This document shows positions 32,457 through 40,026 of a stretch of 55,292 nucleotides of DNA, piece by piece. The position numbers and the translations under genes were made by a program. Under the pieces are notes generated by a model. The model was not told where the DNA came from. It searched no databases and saw only the letters and a list, made by a program, of their open reading frames with translations. The stretch spans positions 1 through 55,292 of the IMG/VR virus record IMGVR_UViG_3300022849_000036; one strand, given 5' to 3'. Source of the stretch: a virus. Within the stretch, counting starts at the first letter, position 1; each line of letters opens with the position of its first letter.

Positions 32457-33065
32457 GTGTTCCCTCGCTTCTTTAAAGTACCTGGAAATCGTTGCCTTTG
32501 AAACGCCGCAAACGGTGGCTATGGTGGTATACGACTTCCCTTTTGCGCGAAGCTCCTGAGCCCTTTCTTGGTCAAAGACGGCCGGAGGCCTGCCGGGGCC
32601 GAATCGTCCGTTGGGGCCTGGTGTATGCATCTGCTGTTGTTTCTCAATGCCAATGCGCGTTTTTTCTCCGATGTAAACGCTGTTTTGCTCAACCAGTAGG
32701 GCGATAATCGCGAACACTGTCTCCCTTGAGGTGTGGCAGGAATCCAGGTGCCGCTCTGTATAAGAACAGAATCCGACATTCCAACAAGAGAGTTTGTGCA
32801 GAAGCAATATGGTATTGTTGGCATTTTGACGAGTGAGCTGGTTGAGCGTCCAGAAGATGAGCGCATCAAAATGATGCTGTTTCGCGTCCAGCAGCATCTT
32901 CTTGTAAGCATCGCGATCCGCGCCCGGGGAGGTCACAAGATCGCGGTAGATGTGTGTCGTTCTCCAGCCATAGCGCAGTACCATCTCTTCCATGCGCTGA
33001 ATCTGGTTTTCGGCGATGTGTGGATCATCCTTTATGGGGGTGCAACTGTAAATTGCAACACGCAT
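32448..33065 (-). CDS. Serine-recombinase-like protein lacking the catalytic serine (205 aa)
   Basis: The fold is that of small resolvases: an N-terminal MRVAIYSCTPIKDD, a long E-helix and a C-terminal helix-turn-helix (YTTIATVCGVSKATISRYF). But where active members read YxRxST, this one reads YSCTPI, so the nucleophile is Pro10 and the arginine Cys8; DR of the DRLxR motif is NQ. It probably binds DNA without recombining it. TTGTACC and a GGAG-rich stretch precede the start. Confidence 0.75.
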   Translation of the reverse strand: MRVAIYSCTPIKDDPHIAENQIQRMEEMVLRYGWRTTHIYRDLVTSPGADRDAYKKMLLDAKQHHFDALIFWTLNQLTRQNANNTILLLHKLSCWNVGFCSYTERHLDSCHTSRETVFAIIALLVEQNSVYIGEKTRIGIEKQQQMHTPGPNGRFGPGRPPAVFDQERAQELRAKGKSYTTIATVCGVSKATISRYFKEAREHSV

Positions 33066-33159
33066 CTGTATCCTCCTTGTGGGGACATTGTACCTGATAT
33101 TTAGGCCAAACGTTCCTGAATGGTTGGCAAAAAAATGCTCAATTGGGTAAAGTGATGAA

Positions 33160-33354
33160 ATGATTACCAATGGCGATATTTTGGTGTGTGATGTTTGCGG
33201 GGCGAAGGAAGTGTATGACAAGGCAAAGCCTTTGCCTGAGCGATGCTGGAATCGCAAATGCAGAAGTTGGCGTTGGAATTCTGGGGGAGAAGATCGGCGG
33301 ACGTGGCCACGTGTAAAACCGGAACAGACACAAGTGAAACCTCCGAAAAGTTAA
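33160..33354 (+). CDS. Zinc-ribbon-like small protein (64 aa)
   Basis: CDVCG near residue 10, then CWNRKC near 29, and a basic proline-rich end. ATG 33160 follows a GTGATGAA context without a strong Shine-Dalgarno. Divergent from the resolvase-like gene. Confidence 0.5.
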   Translation: MITNGDILVCDVCGAKEVYDKAKPLPERCWNRKCRSWRWNSGGEDRRTWPRVKPEQTQVKPPKS

Positions 33355-33507
33355 AATGTTCTGTCGCTTTTAATTTGCGCCCATAATGCGGGAAAATCCT
33401 ATGTTCTATGATTTTTGTGGTTTTTTCGGTTCAAAATGGGTATTGTGGAAAGCGATTAAAATTTGGGAGCATCGAAATCGCTCAAAAATTGCGGACCGAG
33501 GACAGAG

Positions 33508-33726
33508 ATGGAAGAAGAGGTAGTTCTGCGAGTGGATTTGCGCGCGTTGCGCAACGAAGCTGGTCTTTCGGCGGATCAAGTCGCAAAGCAGTCGGGGATT
33601 GCTGTATCCGTGGTGAAACGACTAGAGCTGAATGGTGCTGTAAGCTTGTCTACCGCGTTGAAATTGGCTCGTTTTTTGCATCTTTCCGTGGAGGATATTT
33701 GGGAGATCAAGAACAAGGAGAACTGA
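33508..33726 (+). CDS. Cro/C1-type transcriptional regulator (72 aa)
   Basis: A single XRE helix-turn-helix, LRALRNEAGLSADQVAKQSG, with a normal length for a phage regulator. GAGGA precedes the ATG. It would bind its own or nearby promoters. The 33355-33507 gap is AT-rich and probably holds promoter and operators; no clear pair was identified. Confidence 0.85.
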   Translation: MEEEVVLRVDLRALRNEAGLSADQVAKQSGIAVSVVKRLELNGAVSLSTALKLARFLHLSVEDIWEIKNKEN

Positions 33727-33730
33727 AGCC

Positions 33731-33856
33731 ATGGGGGACGTTTGGGCGCTTTTTGGAGCTACCGTGGTGAGTTGCTGCTTGGCTCTGGGCGCTTGGCACT
33801 TTGCGGATCGCTTCGCGCGCTGGCTTGAAGAAAAAGTGAGAGCCCGGAGCAAGTGA
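33731..33856 (+). CDS. Small membrane protein (41 aa)
   Basis: One hydrophobic segment (LFGATVVSCCLALGAWHFAD) and a basic C-terminus, starting four bases after the regulator. AAGGAG is 13 bases upstream. Confidence 0.5.
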   Translation: MGDVWALFGATVVSCCLALGAWHFADRFARWLEEKVRARSK

Positions 33857-33865
33857 GGTGGCGTT

Positions 33866-34210
33866 GTGAAAACCATTATTGCTGGCAGCCGAACGATGAC
33901 CGATATACAGCTGCTTTATGATGCGATTCGCGAATCTGGATTCAAGATCACCGAAGTGGTATGCGGCGAAGCGCGCGGAGCTGACCGGCTCGGCAACTGG
34001 TGGGCACAACGTCGCGGAATTCCGGTTGTCAGTTTCCCTGCCAATTGGGAACGGAACGGCGGTCAGGCCGGATACCTGCGCAATGTGCAAATGGCAGAAT
34101 ACGGCGAAGCGCTGATCGCGCTGTGGGACGGCAAAAGCCGCGGTACCGAGCACATGATCAAGACGGCTCGGGCGAAGGGTCTGGAGGTTTACGTCCACTT
34201 GGTAAGATAG
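33866..34210 (+). CDS. SLOG-superfamily protein, DUF2493-like (114 aa)
   Basis: Begins MKTIIAGSRTMTD and continues EVVCGEARGADRLGNWWAQ, the nucleotide-binding pattern of the YspA/DUF2493 group of SLOG proteins, which may bind NAD- or ADP-ribose-type ligands. Starts GTG 33866 with GAGGTGG upstream. Often met in phages; role not established. Confidence 0.8.
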   Translation: MKTIIAGSRTMTDIQLLYDAIRESGFKITEVVCGEARGADRLGNWWAQRRGIPVVSFPANWERNGGQAGYLRNVQMAEYGEALIALWDGKSRGTEHMIKTARAKGLEVYVHLVR

Positions 34211-34218
34211 GCAAAGTG

Positions 34219-34944
34219 ATGACAAAACAACTTTTTGGGAATCGAAAACCTAGCTGGCGGTCGGTTACGTTTCCCTCGGAAAGCGTCAATAAAATCAAGC
34301 GTGGCTTGATCACGCAAATGGCTAGGCCTATCTATCCCCAACCGCCGGGAGAAACCTTAATTCAAGATTTCGCGACTTCGTTGCACTGGTACAGCGCCGA
34401 TGAAGAGAGGTGGCGTTGCCCGTACGGAGCCCCTGGTGATCTGCTTTGGGTTCGGCAGGTGTGGGCGCGTGTGGAACCGCATCCGCAAGTGCTGGAAAAG
34501 TACAGAATGCCGGTTTCATGGAAGGTAGAAAAAGACCCCGTGTTGTTGGATTACTGGCGCAAGCGCGTCATCTTCTTGTCTGACCACCCCAGCAAAAAAC
34601 CGGAAGAATGCGGGTGCGGAGCATCGGACAACGTATGGCGCAGCTCTGTTGCAATGCCCCGTTGGGCATCGCAGCTTTCGCTCGAAGTGACAGAGGTGCA
34701 TGCGCAGCGCATGCGTGAGATCAAGTCCAACGATGCGATGGACGAAAGTGCGGGGATAACCCCGGAGACCTGGGTGTGGCGCGTGGTTTTTCGGAGGTTG
34801 GAGAGCGAGAATAAGCCGAGCTTGGCCAAGGTTTTTACCGCTCTTGATGCGGCTCAACTTCCCAAAGACTTTATGGACGAAGCAGACCGAGATCGTCGAC
34901 CAGCCGAGGAGCGTCCGGCGCTCAAGCGACTTTTTGAAAGCTGA
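34219..34944 (+). CDS. Phage protein with ASCH-like features (241 aa)
   Basis: APGDLLWVRQVWAR followed by SVAMPRWASQLSLEVTEV and MREIKSNDAMDESAG match a type often labelled morphogenetic or ASCH-like phage protein. It may bind RNA or modified nucleotides; the label is uncertain. Starts ATG 34219 just after the SLOG gene and continues toward a macro-like protein, so the three may act on nucleotides together. Confidence 0.65.
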   Translation: MTKQLFGNRKPSWRSVTFPSESVNKIKRGLITQMARPIYPQPPGETLIQDFATSLHWYSADEERWRCPYGAPGDLLWVRQVWARVEPHPQVLEKYRMPVSWKVEKDPVLLDYWRKRVIFLSDHPSKKPEECGCGASDNVWRSSVAMPRWASQLSLEVTEVHAQRMREIKSNDAMDESAGITPETWVWRVVFRRLESENKPSLAKVFTALDAAQLPKDFMDEADRDRRPAEERPALKRLFES

Positions 34945-34953
34945 GAAGGCACC

Positions 34954-35328
34954 ATGGATAAAATCTTTTGTTTTGGATCGAATCAGCGTGGAATACATGG
35001 CGCAGGCACGGCGAAGATTGCCGCGCGGGAATATGGCGCGAAGTTTGGTGTGGGCGAAGGCCGCACGGGCAATGCCTATGCGATTCCGACAAAGATCACT
35101 CCGTACAAAGTGCGGCGACTGATCGACATTCAAGCCAGTGTTGACATGTTTCTGGAGTATGCGCGGGCGCACACGGATTTGGAGTTCCACGTGGTGCGGA
35201 TTGGTTGTGGCTTAGCCGGGTTCTCCGATGAGCAGATCGCGCCGCTTTTTGAAGGTGCACCGGCGAATTGCCGCTTTGACCCCAAGTGGGAAAAATATGG
35301 TTTGTCGCCGTGGGCAGATGAGCCATAA
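34954..35328 (+). CDS. Macro-domain-like phage protein (124 aa)
   Basis: CFGSNQRGIHGAGTAKIAAR followed by GVGEGRTGNAYAIPTK and VVRIGCGLAGFSDEQIAPLF is the pattern of phage proteins distantly related to macro domains, which bind ADP-ribose. GAGAAGG precedes ATG 34954. Placed directly after the ASCH-like and SLOG genes. Confidence 0.75.
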   Translation: MDKIFCFGSNQRGIHGAGTAKIAAREYGAKFGVGEGRTGNAYAIPTKITPYKVRRLIDIQASVDMFLEYARAHTDLEFHVVRIGCGLAGFSDEQIAPLFEGAPANCRFDPKWEKYGLSPWADEP

Positions 35329-35420
35329 CGAGCGGTAAAAACGTCTGTTGATTGTCTGTGTACGGAATAACGCAAAAACGGTGTATTTTTCTAACGAATT
35401 TTGTTCCACGAGGATATAGG

Positions 35421-35960
35421 ATGGAAGCGCATCAAGATACACCTCTTGAAGAAGATGGAGAGATCGCGCCTCACCTGGGCGCGCGGATTGAAACAAACGA
35501 ACAAGCGGAAGCATCGATTATCGATACCGAGGAGATGACAATGACAAGTCCAATCGCCAAACCAGATCCGGCAACATTGAAGTGCCCAGAATGCGGGATG
35601 ACTGGATTCAAAGACACACGTGGCTATGGAATACATCGCTTCGCGAAGCATGGTGTCCATGGTTCATCGCCTGCTACTTTGTCCTCTCTTAAGCGAAAGC
35701 AAGAAGGGAAGAAGAACACCGTCGCAGCGTCGAAGAGAAGTTACCATAAGAAGCCGATTCCTGTGGTGGCGCCGCAAGGCGAGATCGCGGTCGTGGTGAA
35801 GAAGCAGCTGGAAATTGCGCCGATTCCTCCCGCGATGGTGGGCTATGCGATGGGCAAACTGGAAAGCCTGGCTGCCCAGATCGCTCGGGAAAACGAGCTG
35901 CCGGAGCAGGAGTTTGTCCGGCTTGTGGCGGCCAATCTTGCCGAGTTGACCAAGCGGTAA
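35421..35960 (+). CDS. C2H2-finger protein (179 aa)
   Basis: Acidic N-terminus, then a finger-like CPECGMTGFKDTRGYGIHRF with AKH after it (~57-78), then a basic linker and a helical C-terminus. Looks like a small DNA-binding regulator. GAGGA precedes ATG 35421. It ends just before the hairpin and second array. Confidence 0.6.
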   Translation: MEAHQDTPLEEDGEIAPHLGARIETNEQAEASIIDTEEMTMTSPIAKPDPATLKCPECGMTGFKDTRGYGIHRFAKHGVHGSSPATLSSLKRKQEGKKNTVAASKRSYHKKPIPVVAPQGEIAVVVKKQLEIAPIPPAMVGYAMGKLESLAAQIARENELPEQEFVRLVAANLAELTKR

Positions 35961-35967
35961 ACAAAGT

Positions 35968-35994
35968 GGGAGTGTACCCCTCGGGTGCACTCCC
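35968..35994 (+). terminator. Hairpin directly before array 2
   Basis: GGGAGTGTACCC pairs with GGGTGCACTCCC (12 pairs, one G-U), three-base loop, no U-tract. Its right arm overlaps the degenerate 5' end of the first repeat. It may terminate the upstream gene or act as array leader. Confidence 0.55.
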
Positions 35995-36729
35995 AGTAGT
36001 TGAAGTGCATCGAGCAGATGCAACCATGGCAAAGCGATTCATGCGGTCGAAATACTGGTCGCAATGTAGTTTGAGTGCATCGCGTAGATGCAACTTCAAC
36101 GACTCGCCAGTGATGAACCTGTCTCGCTGGTCGCAAGGTAGTTTCAGTGCATCGAGTAGATGCAACGTACTTAGCATGAGTTGCTTGACCTTCGGTCAAT
36201 GTCGCAAGGTAGTTGAAGTGCATCGAACAGATGCAACGTTTTAAAGCTGCATTCACAAATTCCAGCATTTGGTCGCAAGGCAGTTTGAGTGCATCGCGTA
36301 GATGCAACCATTAAGATACCCAGCGAATAGCACATCCGCTTCGTAGCAAAGCAGTTGAAGTGCATCGAGTAGATGCAACTGTTCGAACTGTCACGCATGC
36401 GTGTACTGCCAGGTAACAAAGCAGTCAAAGTGCATCGCATAGATGCAACGCCCCAGATGCGATAACGGTAATCTGCAAACGTGTAGCAAGATAGTCTTAG
36501 TGCATCGGATAGATGCAACAACGGCAACCGCTTCAAAGCAACGTGGGCGTGGGGTAGCAAGGTAGTTTAAGTGCATCGAACAGATGCAACAACTAGATCA
36601 GGGTGGGCAACACCGTAGTCTCCGGTCGCAAGGTAGTTTGAGTGCATCGCGTAGATGCAACCAACAATGGGAAACTGGCTAGGATGGACATCGTAGCAAT
36701 GCAGTTGCAGTGCATCGGATAGATGCAAC
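35988..36729 (+). CRISPR. CRISPR array 2, 11 repeats
   Basis: Repeats end at 36024, 36094, 36166, 36237, 36308, 36379, 36449, 36519, 36590, 36661 and 36729. All use stem TGCATC/GATGCA with loops such as GAGCA, GCGTA, GAACA and GGATA. The 5' part is GTCGCAAGGTAG or GTAGCAAAGCAG, differing from the main array. Spacers are 31-35 bases. No cas gene lies nearby; it must rely on the effector at 10321, 25 kb away. No promoter seen. Confidence 0.95.
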
Positions 36730-36760
36730 AGATACAAGAAGCCGTAAATCTAGAGGAACA

Positions 36761-37009
36761 ATGGAAAACGATTCGACAGCCAAGCCGCACTCTGAAATTT
36801 CCCAGTGGGTGATCTATGACCATCCGCGCGATTATCCTGACCACTTTGTGATGCGGCGCTGGGGCATTACGGCCGGCGACTTTTTCCCGACCGACGATGT
36901 GGCTTTGGCCGATACGCTCCCCGAGATTCGGAAGCACGTTCCGCCTGGACTCTTTTGCTTGGAACGCTACGAGAATGACGACCCTTGCATCGTAGAGGTT
37001 TGGATATGA
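36761..37009 (+). CDS. Hypothetical protein (82 aa)
   Basis: ATG 36761 after AGAGGA. Contains SQWVIYDHPRDYPDHFVMRR and an acidic end, a type I associate with phage accessory proteins; role unknown. ATGA overlap with the next gene. Confidence 0.6.
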   Translation: MENDSTAKPHSEISQWVIYDHPRDYPDHFVMRRWGITAGDFFPTDDVALADTLPEIRKHVPPGLFCLERYENDDPCIVEVWI

Positions 37010-37230
37010 ACAAAGCTTGTGTCGACCACTTTGAATCGACCATGGACATGAAGAAGAACCTGACCTACGAGAGCGTCAAAGCCCGCGTACTGGAGATTGG
37101 ACGGTATTCCGTGTTTGAGGCCACAGCCAGCGATACGCGTGCGGGGATCTTTAACAGTCTGTGCCACGACCCCGAACTTGTTTGCACGCCGGTCGGGTAT
37201 CCTTGGGTGAAGGTAGAAAAAGCCCGCTGA
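37006..37230 (+). CDS. Hypothetical protein (74 aa)
   Basis: ATGA overlap with the previous gene. Charged, with RVLEIGRYSVFEATASDTRA in the middle. Nothing recognised. The AGTCCGG-type palindrome follows its stop. Confidence 0.55.
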   Translation: MNKACVDHFESTMDMKKNLTYESVKARVLEIGRYSVFEATASDTRAGIFNSLCHDPELVCTPVGYPWVKVEKAR

Positions 37231-37233
37231 ACC

Positions 37234-37252
37234 GCAGTCCAGATTCCGGACC
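37234..37252 (+). repeat. AGTCCGG palindrome, imperfect copy
   Basis: GCAGTCCAGATTCCGGACC: one arm has CCAGATT for CCGGATT. Between the stop at 37230 and the gene at 37270. Confidence 0.55.
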
Positions 37253-37269
37253 ACAGAAAGAGAAGACCC

Positions 37270-37689
37270 ATGATCAAAGAGATCAGAAATCGGACGGAAG
37301 CCGCTTGGGAATGTCTGCCATTCCTTTGGCGGTCGGTGCTTTTTGCCGTCTACGACTTGACTGTTAGCGTGTGGCTCGTGTCGGTGGGAGCATGTATTTA
37401 CTCTGACTATTTGCACAAAAAGCCGATGCTCTGGCCACTTGCGCTAGTAGCATCGGCTTTATGCGTTTGCCTTACCTTTAGAAATCTTGCGTGGTTTCGT
37501 GTTGTCAAGCTGCAGAAAGACTGCATAGCGACACTGACAAGTAACAACAAGAAACTGTTGGGTTTTTTGTTTCGTTCTGTGAACTCAAAAGGCATGAATA
37601 TGGCAGATGCGGCGGTTGAACCGCAACACGTCGTATGCAAGGTGAAGGTCGCATTTCAGGAGCCTGACGACCTTTCTAAAATGAACTAA
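37270..37689 (+). CDS. Membrane protein (139 aa)
   Basis: Two to three hydrophobic segments, including LFAVYDLTVSVWLVSVGACI and LWPLALVASALCVCLTF, then a soluble helical C-terminus. GAGAAGA precedes the ATG. Function unknown. Confidence 0.6.
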   Translation: MIKEIRNRTEAAWECLPFLWRSVLFAVYDLTVSVWLVSVGACIYSDYLHKKPMLWPLALVASALCVCLTFRNLAWFRVVKLQKDCIATLTSNNKKLLGFLFRSVNSKGMNMADAAVEPQHVVCKVKVAFQEPDDLSKMN

Positions 37690-37695
37690 ATCCCC

Positions 37696-37717
37696 GGCCG
37701 CGTATGCCTACGCGGCC
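37696..37717 (+). terminator. Convergent-gene hairpin
   Basis: GGCCGCGTA-TGCC-TACGCGGCC, nine perfect pairs, shared by the ends of the membrane protein and higA. Confidence 0.7.
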
Positions 37718-37992
37718 TTGCTGAAGAGAGGAATCTTTGGGATTTTCTTTTTCCTCGCTTGAGCAAAATCGTAGTCGGTTTGCATCTCAAACCACAGGCT
37801 CGGGTGCGTCCCTAGCGCAGCAGAAAGCCGGATGGACATTTCCGCCGTGATGCCCCCACGACAGTTGAGCACCTTGGAAAGCGTCACGCGGGATACGCCG
37901 ATGTGCTTTGCAAAATGCGTGATATTCACACCTTCCAAGTAGTCGCGCAGCACACGGCCAGGATGAGCCGGGTTGTACATTTCAGTAGGCAT
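37708..37992 (-). CDS. higA: HigA-type antitoxin
   Basis: 94 aa. HPGRVLRDYLEGVNITHFAK, then IGVSRVTLSKVLNCRGGITA is the HigA/VapI XRE pattern, ending in a PSLWFEMQ tail. Binds the toxin and represses the operon. The toxin gene lies upstream, the reversed order typical of higBA. Confidence 0.92.
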   Translation of the reverse strand: MPTEMYNPAHPGRVLRDYLEGVNITHFAKHIGVSRVTLSKVLNCRGGITAEMSIRLSAALGTHPSLWFEMQTDYDFAQARKKKIPKIPLFSKAA

Positions 37993-38001
37993 TTTCTCCC
38001 C

Positions 38002-38280
38002 TTAGTGGTAATCCTTATAGTCCAAGAGAATTACATCCTCGCCATCGAAGGTAAAGGTCAACCGCCAGTTTCCGTTTACCCGTATTGACCAGTGTTTCTC
38101 TTTGCCATGCAACTGATGCAATCCCCACGACACAGGCTTTGCCAAATCGTCGGGACTCCTTGCGCGGTTGAGAAGAGATAGCTGCTCTTCCAACTTTGCA
38201 GCATGATGTGGCTGAATCCCGGCCTTGCTGCCGGTCTTGAAAAACTTTTCCAGCCCGGCATGCCGGAACGACTTAATCAT
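38002..38280 (-). CDS. higB: HigB-type mRNA interferase toxin
   Basis: 92 aa: MIKSFRHAGLEKFF, HAAKLEEQLSLLNRA, WSIRVNGNWRLTFTFDG and VILLDYKDYH match the RelE-like HigB fold, which cleaves mRNA on the ribosome. Start at 38280; the intervening nine bases before higA suggest translational coupling. The putative promoter is near a TATAGT upstream of it. Confidence 0.92.
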   Translation of the reverse strand: MIKSFRHAGLEKFFKTGSKAGIQPHHAAKLEEQLSLLNRARSPDDLAKPVSWGLHQLHGKEKHWSIRVNGNWRLTFTFDGEDVILLDYKDYH

Positions 38281-38467
38281 ATAGGAACTGTATCGCTATA
38301 GTTTACAGATGTCAACGCGGCTACTCTGCCAACGCTTCCTTTTTTTCGATCCAAATAGAACCTTTCTCGCCTTTCTTCGACCTCGAAGAGTTTTACAAAC
38401 ATGCCTGTTTATAATCCGCTCCAGCACTGCGCATACACTGCGCATCGTGCACCGAGGAGCGAGCGGC

Positions 38468-38746
38468 ATGGGCAAGCGCGGAAGAAAAACCTATGAAGAA
38501 TTTGCAAATGGAGTAATGCCTGTCCGCGTGATTGCGGAGCGGATGGGTGTGTCTGAACGCACTGTCACCACAGACCTGAAGAATGCGCAACGAAAGCTGA
38601 AAAACACTCCAGAGGCGTTTCCTATCTTGCTGGATTGCCTTTACGCGGTGGCTGCTTCAGAGAAAGAGCTTTTGCAGTGCGGCTCCGTTGAGTGTGATCG
38701 CGAATACATCGAAAAATATGGATGGGACCAAGGAAGCAAGGGATAG
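38468..38746 (+). CDS. Helix-turn-helix protein (92 aa)
   Basis: MPVRVIAERMGVSERTVTTD is a sigma-region-4 or LuxR-like helix-turn-helix; the rest is helical. GAGGAG precedes ATG 38468, and a TATAAT at 38410 may be its -10. Possibly a phage regulator that works with the deformylase and lysis genes that follow. Confidence 0.65.
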   Translation: MGKRGRKTYEEFANGVMPVRVIAERMGVSERTVTTDLKNAQRKLKNTPEAFPILLDCLYAVAASEKELLQCGSVECDREYIEKYGWDQGSKG

Positions 38747-38749
38747 CCT

Positions 38750-39289
38750 ATGCCGCGCTTGGGAAAGTTGTCGCTGAATTTTTACCACAGAGAACTCGCA
38801 GGCAGGGCCTGTCGACGCGTACAAAAGTCGGACAATGTGCGCGTGTTGATCCGCCAGATGTTGCGCCTGATGCAACAACACGACGGCACCGGACTGTCTG
38901 CCCCGCAGGTAGGCGTCTTTCTGCAACTGGCGGTGGTGAAGTTGCCCCCGTCGAACGAAATTCAGGTGTTGATTAATCCAGAGATTGTGAACTGGGCAGG
39001 AAAGGATTTTCTGGCGACGGAAAGCTGCCTGAGTTTGCCGCCGACCGAGCGGGCCAAGGCCAGAATATGGCGTAGCGAGATTGTGCATGTGCGCAATGGC
39101 ACCCTCGAAGAGCCTGACGCTGAAAATCTCACCATTTATCGGGGCGCGGCCGCACGGATTGTGCAACATGAAATCGATCATCTTGACGGCGTATTCTTCA
39201 TCGACCGCTGCCAGCCTGTGGGCAAGGCGCACGTCTTGCGGGCGTACGAAAGCTTTTTGCTGGGGCAGGGAGAGCTGGTGCATGGCTGA
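38750..39289 (+). CDS. def: Peptide deformylase (179 aa)
   Basis: All three deformylase motifs are present: GTGLSAPQVG (47-56), ESCLS with metal ligand Cys93, and HEIDHLDG with His140, Glu141 and His144. Removes the formyl group from new proteins. Phage-encoded deformylases are known in other large phages and probably speed maturation of phage proteins. It lacks any extension and looks functional. Overlaps the endolysin start by eight bases. Confidence 0.95.
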   Translation: MPRLGKLSLNFYHRELAGRACRRVQKSDNVRVLIRQMLRLMQQHDGTGLSAPQVGVFLQLAVVKLPPSNEIQVLINPEIVNWAGKDFLATESCLSLPPTERAKARIWRSEIVHVRNGTLEEPDAENLTIYRGAAARIVQHEIDHLDGVFFIDRCQPVGKAHVLRAYESFLLGQGELVHG

Positions 39290-39827
39290 TTTCAATGTGG
39301 CGATCAAGGTGGTGCTGGCGCATGAGGGGGGCGTGGGAACCCTGAAGGGTGACCCTGGCGGCAAGACCAAGTTCGGATGGTCAGCGGCCACGTGCAAGCT
39401 TCTTAAGATTGCCCAGCCAAAGACGGCCGAGGAAGCGACCGCGCTTTATCTGAAGTATTTTTGGAATCCGCTCTACAGCCAGATCGTGAACCAGGACGTG
39501 GCCACCAAGCTGCTTGACGATGGGGTAAACCAGGGCACAGAGACCGGTATTGAGCATTTGCAGGCCGCGCTGATCCATGCGGGCCACACTGTGGAGGTGG
39601 ATGGCCTTTTTGGACCGGGCACGCTGGCGGCTGTGAATCAAGCGATCAGCACGCTGGTGCTGGAATGGATGCGGCTGATCCAGTACCAGAGTTATGATCG
39701 ATGGATCAAAGCGGATGCGGTGCGGGAAGCGCAGCGAGAAGGGTTGGCGCGCCGTGCGGCATGGCCCAACCAAAACGACGTGATCGCCAAGCAATTGATG
39801 GCCGGCACGTATCAACCGACGATTTGA
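39282..39827 (+). CDS. Endolysin, GH108 N-acetylmuramidase (181 aa)
   Basis: FNVAIKVVLAHEGGVGTL followed by GDPGGKTKFGW is the GH108 glutamate motif; the C-terminus has a peptidoglycan-binding-like DGLFGPGTLAAVNQA. It cuts cell-wall glycan at lysis. No holin with certainty next to it. Start is inside the deformylase gene. Confidence 0.92.
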   Translation: MADFNVAIKVVLAHEGGVGTLKGDPGGKTKFGWSAATCKLLKIAQPKTAEEATALYLKYFWNPLYSQIVNQDVATKLLDDGVNQGTETGIEHLQAALIHAGHTVEVDGLFGPGTLAAVNQAISTLVLEWMRLIQYQSYDRWIKADAVREAQREGLARRAAWPNQNDVIAKQLMAGTYQPTI

Positions 39828-39909
39828 GCTGGTTTTCCGCGAACCCTAAGCGGCCGGAAAAAGGCGGGAGGTTCGCGCAAGGCGTAAGAAAATGATTTTG
39901 AAGGAGATA

Positions 39910-40026
39910 ATGAGGGCATTGTATCGAGCATCCCAACTAGAAGAGCGCAGATTTGCGAGGTTCGCGAAAAACGTCCTTGATCTTCTTCAATCGCAAAGCG
40001 TTATAATGAGCGCAGCCGCAATGTAG
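39910..40026 (+). CDS. Possible small protein before array 3 (38 aa)
   Basis: AAGGAG lies three bases before ATG 39910; the product is MRALYRASQLEERRFARFAK and so on. The gene contains the array promoter and ends inside the first repeat, so it may be a coincidence. Otherwise the 39828-40014 gap holds only the promoter. Confidence 0.3.
   Translation: MRALYRASQLEERRFARFAKNVLDLLQSQSVIMSAAAM
39977..40007 (+). promoter_or_regulatory. Array 3 promoter
   Basis: TTGATC, 19 bases, TATAAT. The -10 ends eight bases before the first repeat, so transcription would begin in or just before it. Confidence 0.6.
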
